The notes: generated from the sequence alone by a model not told the origin. Shown: positions 12,386 through 24,530, counted from the first letter of the stretch. The stretch: DNA of 64,000 nucleotides from Guyanagaster necrorhizus (GCF_019112545.1 NW_025064891.1:337311-401310), one strand, 5' to 3'. Made by a program: numbers and translations.

Positions 12386-12822
12386 GATATTGTCAGGTTC
12401 TAGTTATGCTGGGTAGCAAAAAGAAAAGAGAAGAGGAACCTGGGGGAAAGCAGAGGGAATTCAGATATAAAGGAAAGTGCAGTTTCGATTTGTAAGATCT
12501 GATACTCCTATTGCGCCATAATCGGTTTGTCAGATAGTAAAGCCTTATACGTGAAAACGGCCAACCGAAAGGCACGTCAACCATCACGCTCCTCAGTACC
12601 AGCAGCTGTCTGGCAGCATCCAGTATTTTCAGGCAGACTGGACCAGCCAAAACGTGAATATAGAAAGGAAAGAGACGTCAGGCCGCCATCGCTAACATTG
12701 TCCGACCGGGTTGCCCTCGGCGTCAAAAGAGTAATCTAGGGACTCAAAAGAGTCTGATGGTCCTATCATATCCGTCCTATAGCCATCGTGGGTACACATC
12801 ATTATGAAATCGTGATATTGCC

Positions 12823-14548
12823 CTATCCATTCACACCGTTGGTGGCCCATTTCAGACATATCTTGAGAGCAAGAAGGACATGGCGGAGTGACCTAGTCCA
12901 TACCTCCTCTTGGTTAAACTGCAGTTTGACCGAAATATCCCCAATCTTATCTTTTACGACCCTGCCCGCGGCGGTCAGTAGCTTCTTTCAGAAAACACGT
13001 TGCTCTTACTGATGAGGAAAATCGACAGAGGGATCTTGTGACTTGATATGATCCATGAGATGCTTCAGGCAGTCGATAAAGGCCACCATAGCTATATCAA
13101 ACCGTCGATTATGGAGTAATCGGCCGAAATGGAGATCCCCAGAGCCATACAGCTCGTAGTTAGACTTGTCGCCAGTAGCTTTTTCAATCCGTGAAAAGGA
13201 CCCCATGGGTACTAATCGATAGCTGACCGAGAATGAGAAACAAAAAGCTTATAAATAAAAATAATGAAATTGCATACTTCTCAAACGTGTAGTCGAGTTT
13301 GCGAGCAATGGTGTACATTAGAAGAAGGGTTTGTCCCCAAGCCGCATTGATTTCAGCCCATTCAACCTGTACGTTCTTAATTGCTAATAAGTGCTTGAGA
13401 AAAAGGCGACAAGCTTACCGGCACTCCAGGTACCCTTCCTAATCGTAGCCCGTTAATGGTCCCAAAGACACCGTCATGACCAATGCAGAAGGCATCGTTG
13501 TACACATTAGTGCGTTCAAGTTTCTCGAGAGTCGCGGAATCTGCTGCATATGCAGCACGAAGTGTTGCTAGCTGTGCTGTTTGTTGATCTATGGATAAGA
13601 CTTGTTCGCTGTGGGCGCGCCAGAATCTGTTCGAATGGGTTTCAATGTAATCCATGTGTTCATAATCGACGTACTCATTTTCTTCCGCGTCCAAATCCTT
13701 TTCCTCAAGCTCTAATAGCCGCAAGTCTTCGTCCAGTTGCTCGCGCTCACGTTCCGCCTCCAGAAGCTGTTCAATGGCAAGGCATTCCTCTCCCTGCAGT
13801 TTATCAATCTTCCTCTCGGCTTCCTCTTTCGTCATCCCACGTCCTTCTCGCTCCCTTTCCTTTTTAATCTCTTTCTCAAACGCTATGTAACCATCTCTTT
13901 CTTTCTTTGTTTCATCCAACTGACGCTGTAGCGATGTGAGCAGGATCTGCGTGCACTCTGCACATAGAGGATGGTCTATTTCTGTCCGCGAAGACAGGAA
14001 ATTGAACAGTCTGGTGGTCGAACGTAGATGATGGGACAATGGCGACGGGTTCGGTTGATCGAGAGCAGGCTTGAGCGGAGGGGACGTTGGAGATTTGCTC
14101 GAAGAACTCCGGGCCTTCATGAGGCCTTTCTTTGGGCGCGGAGATGAAGGTGAAGAGGGGATATTACGGATCATACTGTCCTGCAAAAGCACGAAGGACT
14201 CATGCGGCGACAGAGCCAGGCCGCGCTCTGGCAGCTTCCCCTGTGCACGGGCTGAGAGAGAAGAGAAAGCGGAGGATTTGGAATTTTGCCATGCAGATTT
14301 GACGGTCGAGTCTGCGGGAAGAGCAGCCAACCTGTCGGCGTCAGAGGTGAGACGAGCAGGCGACGATGACTGCGCAGGCGAAACCGAAGTAACGATCATG
14401 TCATATGCAGAAGGAGCCAAATCGACAAGAGAGGCATCCAACTAAGAAACGATCACCCATAAGTTTCGAAAGGTAAAGTTAGAAGGACGCAGATACGTGC
14501 TTGTAGTGGCTCCTTGCATTGCTGACATATAAGGCCTCCGGAACTCAT
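12823..14548 (-). CDS. atg6: Atg6/Vps30 (Beclin 1) autophagy protein
   Basis: The first exon gives MSSGGLICQQCKEPLQ, the CxxC motif of Beclin N-termini, joined to LDASLVDLAPSAYDMIV. A long exon (13419-14441) holds a disordered stretch, then a coiled coil rich in Lys/Glu (about 13700-13930) and the start of the evolutionarily conserved domain (VYNDAFCIGHDGVFGTINGLRLGR). The later exons give VEWAEINAAWGQTLLLMYTIAR, GSFSRIEK, ELYGSGDL and a final exon ending LKICLKWATNGVNG. The protein is a subunit of the PI3-kinase Vps34 complexes that start autophagosome formation and vacuolar sorting. Intron 1 (14442-14500) fits only as a GC-AG intron with donor GCACGT; a GT donor further in would add residues to the strongly conserved PLQ-LDASL junction. 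No lesions. Confidence 0.88.
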
Positions 14549-14870
14549 GGCGTCGAATAGAAAGATGATTTACGCGTATAGTTGGGTGCGAAGGGTACTC
14601 TGGCTGGTGGCTGTCGAAAGGCAAGTTTGGAAAATTCAAATAGGAAACGTAACCCTTTTGTTATTTAATGTGGTTAGCTTCGATCACCGTTCACGGCATG
14701 CTGACACTCAGGCTACTACCTTACGGTGAATACAAATCCGAGTCCTTAATTTCGTGGGTCCCCAGGTCGTGGCGTCCTTAGCTGTGCTTTGGAATGCCCT
14801 CATACCAGTACTACCTCCGAATGCACGAACAGTTTTACCCCGTCTTTACAACCCCTCCGCATTCAATCCT

Positions 14871-14877
14871 TATAAAT
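14871..14877 (+). promoter_or_regulatory. TATA box upstream of the caspase-like gene
   Basis: The sequence TATAAAT lies 139 bp before the ATG at 15016, followed by pyrimidine-rich sequence (about 14915-15010) of the kind often found around fungal transcription starts. Placement fits a core promoter for the caspase-like gene; this is inference from position. Confidence 0.45.
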
Positions 14878-15015
14878 AGTCAGCGCTGCAGCCCTGGAGG
14901 GTGAGGAGGTCTCCAGTTCTGCCCTCGTCATTTCTCTCTGTTATACTCACCTCTGTGCGTCATCCTCTGAATCTGTGTTCACCTGCACTTACCAGCGTCT
15001 GTCTCCAGACAGACC

Positions 15016-16350
15016 ATGGGAGGTCAAATGTTCGCTCTTGTCATCGGGATCGACAAGTACAAGTCGGGTTCCATTTGGGACTTGGACTCTTGCGTGTCCG
15101 ATGCCCAAAGGATGAATCGCTGGCTGATGAACGACCTTCGAGTACCGAAAGAGAACACACGCCTGCTTCTCGATACAGAAGCCACCAAGGCTGGCATTGA
15201 AGCTGCGTTTCTGAGCCATCTAGTCAACAATTCTTCGATTCAGCGAGGGGACGCTATCCTGATTTATTTCGCCGGGCACGGCAGCCTGATGCCGTCTCCT
15301 CCAGACTGGTATAGCGGTATCTTGTCCTCGCGAAACGTACACACGCCACCCAAGGTACAAGTTTTATGCCCGTACGATCATGATACCAAGGGTCCAGAGG
15401 GTCGAATTGCCGGTCTTTCAGATCGATCCTTGAAAGCCCTCATTCGGGACTTATCTCAAGCCAAAGGAGATAACATTACGTTGATCGTAGACAGTTCCTT
15501 CGCACCTCCTCTAAACATTCGCGACCGCCGTCATGTTCGTTGGACTTCCACTCACAAAGCCACGCCCGACGATCTTCGCTCCTCGCTATGGCAAAGCGCA
15601 CACGGTCAGTGTCATGAAACTTGTGGGTTTCACGATGCACAAGCTCTTACTCACACCTTGGTAACTGCATGCGGACTCAATCAAAGGGCCATAGAGGGGA
15701 AGCACGGAGGAAAGTTTACCTCCGCCTTTCTTGAGGCAGCCAAAGGCATATCTCTGCACCGGACGTCCTACAATGACTTGGTAGATCGCATGCTCTCTCA
15801 AGCCGGCGAAGACCTCAAAGACCAACGCCCCATCTGCATTGGGCCCGACAAAACTCGACTCATATTTAATGCTACCCCATTCCCACCCGACGAGAACTAC
15901 ATCTCGATTGACATTCCGCTCGCGAAAGCTAACCACTTTCGTGTCCAAGTTGGGCCGGCTCACGGCATCATTAATGGCGATGAAATGTCCATACATTCTC
16001 ACAACTTCTCCGGTCCATATAACCCATCCATTGGCACCGTTGTCGTTACGGAGGTGCATCCTACGTGGTGTCTTGTTCGTCGTAGAACCAACAGTGCTCA
16101 AATTGGAACAGGGTGTTGGGCTCGCGTAAATCATCGCCGGACTCGCTCCAATTCTTGGTTGTCGACTACTAGCTCGGTGCTCCTTCCTTGGACCCGTGGC
16201 AAAGAGGAGGAAGGACGAAGGCTTCCAACCCCTAAACCCTCTTATTCTCTGGATGAGAAGAGCATGATTTCATCGTATCAGGAGCAGGCACCTGAAGAGA
16301 TAACCAGTTGCCCGTCGCTGTTATGCAGGTGTTTCAACGGTATTTTTTAG
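15016..16350 (+). CDS. Caspase-fold (peptidase C14) protein lacking the catalytic cysteine
   Basis: A single exon of 444 residues. The N-terminal half has the caspase/metacaspase p20 fold: MFALVIGIDKYKSG, DLDSCVSDAQRMNRWL, RLLLDTEATKAGIEAAFL and GDAILIYFAGHGSLM with the catalytic His of the AGHG motif. The strand that should end in DCCHSG reads NITLIVDSSFAPPLN, so both cysteines of the motif are serine and the His-Ser turn is gone. The rest of the p20 continues (TLVTACGLNQRAIEG, GGKFTSAFLEA) and is followed by a domain of unknown function. Agaricomycetes carry many caspase-like genes of this kind. Known: the missing residue is the nucleophile of the family. Inference: this copy is a pseudoenzyme, perhaps a regulator or a decaying paralogue. 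It has a TATA-type promoter and an intact long frame. Confidence 0.82.
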   Translation: MGGQMFALVIGIDKYKSGSIWDLDSCVSDAQRMNRWLMNDLRVPKENTRLLLDTEATKAGIEAAFLSHLVNNSSIQRGDAILIYFAGHGSLMPSPPDWYSGILSSRNVHTPPKVQVLCPYDHDTKGPEGRIAGLSDRSLKALIRDLSQAKGDNITLIVDSSFAPPLNIRDRRHVRWTSTHKATPDDLRSSLWQSAHGQCHETCGFHDAQALTHTLVTACGLNQRAIEGKHGGKFTSAFLEAAKGISLHRTSYNDLVDRMLSQAGEDLKDQRPICIGPDKTRLIFNATPFPPDENYISIDIPLAKANHFRVQVGPAHGIINGDEMSIHSHNFSGPYNPSIGTVVVTEVHPTWCLVRRRTNSAQIGTGCWARVNHRRTRSNSWLSTTSSVLLPWTRGKEEEGRRLPTPKPSYSLDEKSMISSYQEQAPEEITSCPSLLCRCFNGIF

Positions 16351-16813
16351 CGCAAAGAGCAAGCTCTCGTAAGTCTTGGCCTTGAGTCTTATTCGGTGGT
16401 GTGCTCACAACATGGGTTCACAGCCTATATCCCCCGAGGTCGGAATTCGATGGCGTAGTATACCTGAGGTAGTACTACGGTCATACTATATTTTTTTTTC
16501 CCGAAGACAAATCCATGTAGTACCTTTTTTATTTCTTCCATTCACTCAATCCGCAGGTGGGATTACGGTGCTCGGTACCTTGAAAGTACCGGTAGCTATT
16601 ACTACCTTACCTACTCCTCAGGTAATTCTTACAATCCAAGTGCCTTCTGTGATTGCACACTACTTCCGCTTGTGGAGCCATACATAATGCTATTTTATAC
16701 GATAAACCTTTGCACACGAATATCTGACACAACGACAATACGGGTGGTGGCGCGAGCCCGGTCCGGTGATCAACACGCTCAGTACGCAACAGTGGCTTTC
16801 TTTGAACGATGCC

Positions 16814-19520
16814 ATGACCTCTGAACCAGCTCCGAAGTCATCACAGGCCACAGAAAGTCTCGTCAAGCGTCTAGCTGGTCCGTCCACCAGCAAAGCAGGG
16901 TCAGTCCTTCCCCCTCCCTTATCTTCCGAAACAGCTTCTCATCTTGAGCGCAGACTTGTCGCAGACCAAACCGAAATCAACCGCGTTATCACTGAAGCCT
17001 CGAAAGGTTCCAAATTTTACGAGGCATGACAAGTTCTTTCTTCTCTTCTCCCGTGAAACTCTATCAATATCACCTCCCAGAATGAAAAACGAAAAGATCA
17101 GGACCTTACGAACAGGATTAATAAGATATTGAAGATGCGCGATGAGGTGACTAAAGGGGTGGACATGCGTGCGTTGTTTTAGCCCTCTGTCACACAGCTA
17201 CCGACGTTGAAGCTGATATCCACTCAGAAAAAGTTGAGTCGAGCGTCGACAGCCTGGTTCGTGATGCAATCTCTGAAGCTGCGCAAATTATGCTAATGCC
17301 CTTCATAGCTTCAAGAGGTGGAACAGCGGCGAGACTTGAGTCAAACCATTGTTCATGTTGATATGGATGCATTTTACGCAGTACGTACATATTATGCAGG
17401 GCGCTTGTGTATACTAGTCACTGATCATCTTTACTTTTATGTATAGAACGTAGAGCTTCTCCACAATCCGGAGCTCAGAGGAAAACCTTTTGGTGTATGC
17501 TATTCGTCTCCTCCCGGAAACGATTGACTGAGGGCCGCGTCTAGGTAGGTCATGGTGTTCTTACTACAGCGTCATACGAGGCTCGGAGATATGGAGTCCG
17601 CTCGGGTATGCCAGGTAAGGAATATCGTCGTCTACTATGTAATTCGAGTGACACAGTTGTCAGGCTTCATTGCGAAAAAACTCTGTCCTGAACTCATTCT
17701 TGTCAAGATTAACTTCACAAGATATAACGAGATGTCCCGGAAAGTTATGGACATTTTCGAGCGATATGACCCCAACATGTGTGCTGCGGGGTGTGATGAA
17801 GGGTACTTGAAGTAGGCGTCATTTCATAGCTCTCTTTGCCTTTGACGATATGCATATCCAGCATAACGTCCTATTGCAAAGAACACGATATCACTTCAGA
17901 CGATTGCGTCCAAGAGATGCGTAAAGAGGTATTCAAAGAAACCAACTTGACTGTTAGCGCCGGCATAGCACCTAATAAGGTGACACTGCGTACTCTCACA
18001 ACAACGAAATGCTAACTTGACTTTTCCCATTGAAGATGTTAGCGAAAGTGCGTTATGTCTCCTACTTTTATGGGCCAACCTGGTCTGATCCTTCCGTAGA
18101 TATGTTCTGACAAGGTGGATTTCTCGTACTCTTTGGGCGGTCACAAGCTGATTGTGTGTCCGTACCAGAATAAGCCTAATGGTCAATTCCACCTGCCCTT
18201 TGACAGCCAAGAAATCGTCGCCTTCATGCATGACTTGTCAATTCGCAAGGTCCCTGGCATTGGGCGCGTCAACGAACGATTGCTAGAATCTGTGGGCATA
18301 AAGGCGGGCAGTTATCGGGTACTTTGTAGCTGAACGGCTGACGGTTCCGGTGCTTTAGACGTGTGGTGACATCTACACTCACCGAGCAATGCTGTCCTTG
18401 ATGGACAAACATTTCGGATTGCGCTTTCTCCTTTGCACCCACCTCGGCATCGCGTCAAATAATGTTCAGCCACATCAGAGGGAAGAACGAAAAAGTATAG
18501 GTGCAGAACGGTATCGTTTGGTTCTATCATTCACGAGTCTGATACTGAGTGAAATCCTAGTACTTTCGATCCCTTAGACGACAAAGAGAGAATTTTCCAA
18601 AAGCTCCAAGAGGTTGCCCAGGAACTGGAAGATGACATGAATAGCGATGGATGGACGGGCCGGACGATCACCTTGAAGTTCAAGCTCGATACGTATCAAG
18701 GTATGTTGTATATGCCGGAATGTTCCTGATTGATTACTGACCAGCTTGATAGTATTCACTCGTGCCAGGTCGTCTGATCGCTGGATAATGAAGAAGGAGG
18801 AGTTGTTTAAGGTGTGTATGGACCTGTTGACACTTTCCATGTACATCATGCAACTTTCTTTTAGATAGGCAAGGAACTGCTGCTGCCCGAGTTTCCGTTG
18901 AAACTCAGACTGATCGGCCTACGAGTGACGAAATTGAAAGATTTACGCGCAGTCTCGGACACGACCGTTGGTATCAAACGGGTGGGTTTCCTCATCCTAT
19001 TGTAAACGTAAATACCACACCACTGATCTCTGAGCAGTTTTTCGAGTCTGTTGGAAGCGACCAATCTACTTCTAACAAACGACTCAAGACTGACAGTGAC
19101 GATGCCCGGTCCCCAGACTCACTGAAAGATCAAGACCAGTGGGACGATGAAATGCCTGGATATCATGAGCTTGACGACACCGACATGAACGCCAATGAAG
19201 GAGACGTCGATGAGAACGTGGAGCCGCTCTTCCGTTCTTGGCGGCCCGTCTCCGAACCTGCGCGGTCTTCACAAGAGCCGGTTCGAATATCGATTAAACC
19301 TCGAAGCACTATAGCGCGCCCGAGTTTATCGTCGTCCACAGCGACGCTTTCTCAGGACTGTCCGGTTTGCGGCAAGTCCTTGACGACGGATAACAAAGGG
19401 TTTAACGACCACATTGATTTCTGTCTGAGCCGAGATATCATTTCACAGGTGCAGGCTGAGGCAAGCATTGGTACTTCTTCCATACCGAAACCGAAGCTCA
19501 ACGGAAAGCGGAAAAGGTAA
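16814..19520 (+). CDS. DNA polymerase kappa (Y-family translesion polymerase)
   Basis: About fourteen exons. Order: a lead exon (LVKRLAGPSTSKAG), LVADQTEINRVITEASKGSKFYE, then the Y-family palm QTIVHVDMDAFYA, NVELLHNPELRGKPFGV, TTASYEARRYGVRSGMPG, the second metal site CDEGYLNITSYCKEH, SAGIAPNKMLAKICSDK, helix-hairpin-helix VPGIGRVNERLLESVG, the little-finger domain (WTGRTITLKFKLDTYQ) and a C-terminal UBZ ubiquitin-binding zinc finger (CPVCGKSL, then HIDFCLS). The enzyme copies past bulky or alkylated bases. The intron at 17024-17080 begins GC, not GT: reading on would hit TGA two codons later. A second one at 18304-18358 could also be GC-AG, or a 40-nt GT-AG intron from 18319. An in-frame ATG at 16766 could extend the start. 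No lesions. It is convergent with the RraA gene, 49 bp away. Confidence 0.88.
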
Positions 19521-19569
19521 AGATATGCTATGTACCTCTATCTATCGCACACGGTTGTACAATATACTA

Positions 19570-20280
19570 TCACAATTTACCTCTATGTGCCTTGAAAGAA
19601 GCTTGCACCCCTTTTCCTGCTTGAATGTCCTCCATGCATTTGGCGTCCACCTCCCTTCCTTTCGCCGTCAACTCGACGACTTTCGATTCTAGGTCCCTTG
19701 GAACACACACGACACCGTCTTTATCGCCGACCATCCAATCCCCAGGGTGAACAGTGACAGAGGGGAAATCATCCTCTGCTTGAATCACAAGGGGAACACC
19801 TATGGCCGAAGGGCGTGTGAATGGGGACTGGCCAAGAGTAGAATGGCCGCGAGAAAAGACAGGATAGTTGAGACTAGCATGTTCGCCAATGTCTCTGCAA
19901 CGACCCGAGATAATGACGCCTACAGCAGAACGAGCCTGAGCGCCGGCAGTCATCAGACCACCCCAAACGGCGTTCTTGAGTTCTAGAGATGGGGGTGAGC
20001 CGGGAGAGAAGGAAATTCCAGCAGCTATCTTACTTGGAGGTGCATTGATGACAATGACAGAAGATGCAGGGGCGGTGTCCACGAAGTGGGCAGAGAGTTT
20101 TGGAGCGGACTGGTCAGCGGCAAGAACGATCTGAACGGTATAAGCAGGACCGCAGACGGTGGTATCTGACGGGAGAGTAGGTATCAGGTTAATGTCAGGT
20201 ATGTAGCCTCCATTTGAGCTCCCAAGTTTTATCAGTGCGTCTGAAATCTCGCAAGTCGAATAATCCGCCAATTTGGACAT
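19570..20280 (-). CDS. RraA-like / 4-hydroxy-4-methyl-2-oxoglutarate aldolase family protein
   Basis: One exon, 236 residues from MSKLADYSTCEISDAL; an upstream in-frame ATG at 20313 would add 11 residues, but family proteins begin near the chosen Met. Features of the RraA swivelling beta-barrel are seen in order: CEISDALIKLG, GPAYTVQI, VIVINAPP, AVWGGLMTAGAQ, the metal-site segment VIISGRCRDIGEH, PVFSRG, VTVHPGDWMVGDKDGVVCVP. Fungal members are mostly annotated as oxaloacetate decarboxylase/HMG aldolase-like; the substrate cannot be told here. The gene is divergent from the TBC gene with only 95 bp between start codons, so the two probably share a promoter. Confidence 0.82.
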   Translation of the reverse strand: MSKLADYSTCEISDALIKLGSSNGGYIPDINLIPTLPSDTTVCGPAYTVQIVLAADQSAPKLSAHFVDTAPASSVIVINAPPSKIAAGISFSPGSPPSLELKNAVWGGLMTAGAQARSAVGVIISGRCRDIGEHASLNYPVFSRGHSTLGQSPFTRPSAIGVPLVIQAEDDFPSVTVHPGDWMVGDKDGVVCVPRDLESKVVELTAKGREVDAKCMEDIQAGKGVQASFKAHRGKL

Positions 20281-20375
20281 GATCGTTGCAATCCAAAGAA
20301 ATGCCAGGGCCACATCTTATCGCTTATCTTATCTAAATTTCCCACCCTCCTCTACCTTGGACACTAACCGCCATC
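20281..20375. promoter_or_regulatory. Compact divergent promoter between RraA-like and TBC genes
   Basis: Only 95 bp separate the two start codons. No obvious TATA box is visible. The interval must contain both 5' UTRs and core promoters, or these must overlap the neighbouring coding regions. Shared regulation is inferred from spacing only. Confidence 0.4.
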
Positions 20376-22452
20376 ATGACGGCTAGATCACCTCCTGCTC
20401 GCCCCCATATTGGTATCCATCCCACCAGCCATTTTTCATCTCTTGACTGGGGCGAGGATGATGCTTGGGACAGCGCTTCCGACTCGGAATCACCCAAACA
20501 ATCTACCCTGTCCCTCACAGGTAAGCGCACGAGTGCGCCAAGAGCTGTCCCGATGCCTGCATACAACAAATCAGACTCGTCCTCGTCAGCACTGGCTTTT
20601 TCGTATACCCATGTCAATGCCCCAAACTCCAGCTCATATCCTCCTCGTACGGAGGAGTTTGTTGCGCCCAAAACTGGTTGGACAATCGTCAGGAAATCCC
20701 AAAGTGACAAGCCTGCCGAAAAATACGTTTCATCAAGTCAGGACGACAGCTACGACAATATCACGTCACCCGAAGGCTTAGGGGATACAGATGGAGAGAG
20801 TGATATGATATTGGGCGAACTTGAGTACGATGCACCAGGGCCCGAAATTCCAAACCCACCCCTGGGAAAAGCCCAAACAGATAAAGGTTCAATACGAGAA
20901 GACACTGATGCAATTTTGAACGGTGTGCCTTGCTTAATGATGACGCCATTTTTCTGCGCTCATTTACTTCTGCGCTTTCATTCTAAGATCCTCTTCACGG
21001 CATACGCCATCGTTCACGAAAGAACCTATCTCCGTCATCCTCCAGAATACCCAAGGAAGGTCCTATAGAAGCTCCGGAAAAATCAGAGAAGTTGATGCGG
21101 GAAAAGTCGATACGAAGCAATCGTCGTCACAAGTTCGTTGAGTGTTTATCGAATCAGGATGTCAACATTGGTACGTTTCCCTAATGTACGCGATTCCTGA
21201 CACTAATGTACACCAACCTTAGCGGAATTGCGGAAACTTGCATGGGCAGGCATTCCAGATGATTTGCGTCCCATGTCGTGGCAGCTCCTCCTTGTGCGTT
21301 ACACGCTTCATTAGCCATCACCTTTAAGATGTACTGGCTCATTTTTAGGGCTATCTTCCCTTGCCAACCCCACTACGCACGACCACTCTTACCCGGAAGC
21401 GCGGGGAATATCTTTCTCTTGTCGAGGTGGCATTTGCCCGCGACCGAGAAGGTCTGGATCAGCAGATATGGCACCAGATTGAGATCGATGTACCCAGAAC
21501 CCGACCAGGTGTAAGGCTTTGGATGCACGCTGCTACTCAACGAGTACGTTATGCTGCACCCTACAACGCTCACGGTAACTCTTTTCCAGAGTCTGGAGCG
21601 AATATTATACGTTTGGGCCATTCGACACCCGGCAAGCGGCTATGTGCAGGGAATAAATGACCTCGTGACTCCCTTTTTTCAGGTTTTCCTTTCTGCATAT
21701 ATCGGTAAACGGATTGTGTCCCTCATCATGGTATACTTGACCGAAGTTATTTAGATTCTAATCCTGAGGATTTCGATCCCTCTTTACTCCCTTCTCCAGT
21801 TCTCGATGCAATAGAAGCGGACTCTTTTTGGTGTCTCTCTCGTTTACTTGATGGCATCCAGGATAATTACATATTTGCGCAACCTGGAATACAAAGGAGT
21901 GTTCGACGAATGGCCGAACTTGTAGCCAGAATTGATGGTAACATTCCCTGTATCGTATATTTAAATATTCGCAACTAATGATGATATTGATCTAGCGCCA
22001 TTGTTCGCTCACCTAGAAGCTCAAAATGTCGAATTCATGCAATTCGCGTTTCGATGGATGAACTGTCTCCTTATGCGAGAAATAAGCGTGCAAAATACAA
22101 TCCGGATGTGGGACACATATCTGGTGCGCTAGACCTATCTCATTTATTTAATGAGCCTCGTTGAACCCTTGGCAGGCTGAAGGACCAGATGCATTTTCTC
22201 AATTCCATTTGTATGTTTGCTCAGCGTTCCTGGTGAAGTGGAGCGATAAATTGCGGCAGATGGATTTCCAGGTGAGAAGTTGCTTTCACACACTGTTATC
22301 CCCTTATTTATCATTGAAAGGGTATCATAATGTTTCTGCAGTCACTTCCGACGCAGGACTGGGCCGACCACGAAATTGAAATGCTCCTTAGTGAAGCCTT
22401 CGTTCTCAATTCTATCTGGCATAATGCCCAGAGCCACTTCAACGGGAAATGA
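20376..22452 (+). CDS. gyp1: TBC-domain Rab GTPase-activating protein (Gyp1/TBC1D22 type)
   Basis: Exon 1 (20376 to about 20922) encodes a disordered N-terminus with a short SSLDWGEDDAWDSASDSES motif and TGWTIVRKSQ. Downstream exons form the TBC domain: NIAELRKLAWAGIPDDLRP, SWQLLLGYLPLP, the arginine finger IEIDVPRTRPG, the glutamine finger GYVQGINDLVTPFF, SFWCLSRLLDGIQDNYIF, FMQFAFRWMNCLLMREIS, IRMWDTYLAEGPDAF and a last exon ending IWHNAQSHFNGK. Both catalytic fingers are present, so it should be active on Golgi or early secretory Rabs, as Gyp1 is on Ypt1; the target is inferred. Roughly eight short introns, intact. Its stop lies 140 bp from the convergent nucleoporin gene. Confidence 0.85.
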
Positions 22453-22592
22453 GCCGCGTAGTATCTGAACCTGAGAACCTGATTGGGAAGAGCTAGGACG
22501 CGGCGGGTGTCAGTGAAGATGGTGTATGATTTGAAGCAAGAAAAAACTCGCTGTACAAGAGAAATGTGTCATAAAGATGGACACACGGTAGT

Positions 22593-24530
22593 CTATTCAT
22601 CTTTTGCCTTTACAAAGGAAATCTCTCTTTCTAGAGCACCTCTTAATGCATGCAACTGGTCCTCAGTTTTAGTTCGGACTGAGTAACTCTGAGCAACGCC
22701 GTTCTCATCGTGACCAATGAAAGTGATCGCCCTGTTCGTCAGTGTCGGCTTCAATCCTGCGTAAAGGTTAAAATTCTATGGAAGACGTTGAATTCATGAA
22801 CGGCGGAAAAAATCGAGCAAGAAACGAACCAGGTTGATTTTTCCCGTGCTGCTGTTCCGCTGAAGCATGCGACGTGTTCCCTTTTCCTTGTGCTTCTTCA
22901 GTCGGAGAACACCTAAAAGTGTATGTCAGTATGAACCGATTTGTGCAGATATGCAGCATACCATGGCCCATGTCTTGCCACTTCCCAGTCTCTCTATTCA
23001 TCCAATAAGTCTTGGCTTTGATGGAGTACGTCGTTTCTTCGTCTTCTTCTCCTTCGCCTTCCTCATCATGGGGGCTGTTTGCTAATAGTATGGGAGGTGC
23101 AACAGTGTCTTCTCCATCGGGCTTTGAGCTGTCTCGCACTGCATCGTCTTCGGTTTTGTCATCAGACTTACTGCGAAAGGGAACGACATTGGAGTCACCG
23201 AAGCCAAAACCAACTGGGTTGCCAATACTACCGGAAGGAGGCTTTCCAAATCCTCCAAATGCACCGAGCGCCCCCAAATTTGAAGATGCTGACGTCGGCG
23301 GGGTTGCAAAGAAGTTGGAGGCCACAGGACCTCCTGTTGTTGTACTCTTGGACATACCATTGTCCTTGGAATCAGAAGGCGCAAATGTGAAAGATGAAGA
23401 TGAGCCTTTGATTCCGAACGGAGACGGGGCCAAAGAGGGTCCGGATGCATTGGTAGCATCAGCATGCACCGATTTAGAGAATGAAAAGGGAAGTTTGTTG
23501 TTGTCCGAACCTGAAGTGGCTGGAAAGGTTGTCGAACCGGAAGGAAAAGACAAACCGTCGGATTTGGAGGCAGAAGATGGCAGAGGAGCGAAGGTGACGG
23601 GAGTAGCGGAAGATGTTGTTGATGAAGAGGGTTTCGGCGTAGACTCACTAGCAGGCGTCGAACCCGCTGCAGGTTGGGATTTCCCAAAGCTGGAGGAAAA
23701 TATCGTTGGCGCAGTTGCTTTTTGTTTCGTCGCCTCTGAAGTGTCAAACTCTGCCTTTAATGCGAGTAGATGTTTCTTGTATGTTTCAAAATGCGTTTCC
23801 GACCAATCTGCGAGCGGGTCATCAGCATAGGCCTTCGTTACTGCGTCTATAAATGACTTGTTCAGGCCGCGTAATGATGTGTAATACTTCTGGGCGGCAC
23901 TGCTGGGACCGCCTGAAGGTTCGGCAGATTTGAAAGAAGGTGGATTCTGAATTATGGATCCGATGGTCTTTGCTGCACTCGATGCAGCTGGGGCGATGAC
24001 GGGAGGTACAAACGGCTGGGCCTTGAACGATGACATATTCCCAAAAGCTGGTGCCGGGGAGGGATTAAGCGACGAGGGTGGAGAGACACCCAGCCCAGAC
24101 GCTGGGGATTCTGGTGGCGTAAAGGTGAATGAATGTGTGCTCCCTGGTGTTCCGAATCCCGAAAAGGACCCAAATTTTGAGGTAGGAACTGGTGCAGCAG
24201 GCCCCTGAACAAGAATAAATAAAAGAGAAACAAATCGTCGTGATAAAGAGACGCACCTCTGTCGATGCAATCACCGGGATTGCAGGTACTGTACTTCTTC
24301 GTGGAAGACCGCGTATCCTAGAAACAACTTCAACATTGCGATGTTTGGAAAACGGGCGAGTGGCGCACTTTCTTGTAGCTAACGTATCTTCATCGGCTTT
24401 CTGGAAACCTTGTTGACCTTCCGTTTCATCGACATCCTGAAAACAGTCAGCCTATGCAGAAATCAGAATGAAAAGAGAGTACCTCCTCCAGATCATCCTT
24501 GGAAAGTTGTTTTTCAGCGACACGTTTCAT
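22593..24530 (-). CDS. nup2: Nup50/Nup2-type nucleoporin with RanBP1 domain
   Basis: Starts MKRVAEKQLSKDDLEE, the importin-binding N-terminus of the Nup50 family, then GFQKADEDTLATRK and VVSRIRGLPRRS. The middle has scattered FG repeats (KFGSFSGFGTP, SSFGKSQP, GAFGGFGKPPSG) and the conserved helix YYTSLRGLNKSFIDAVTK. The C-terminus is a RanBP1 domain: TTYSIKAKTYWMNRETGKWQ, GVLRLKKHKEKGTRRML, a 54-nt intron near 22775-22830, then NFNLYAGLKPTLTN and FIGHDENGVAQSYSVRTK; stop at 22593-22595. It works on the nuclear-basket side of the pore, helping importin release and recycling with Ran. If the last introns are not removed the frame ends inside the RanBP1 domain, so the longer spliced form is preferred. 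No lesions. Confidence 0.88.

Noticed and set aside
22867..23830. 272-codon plus-strand frame inside the nucleoporin gene
   Set aside because: It is the opposite strand of the FG-repeat region, with low-complexity composition and no domain; the RanBP1 and Nup50 motifs are on the minus strand.
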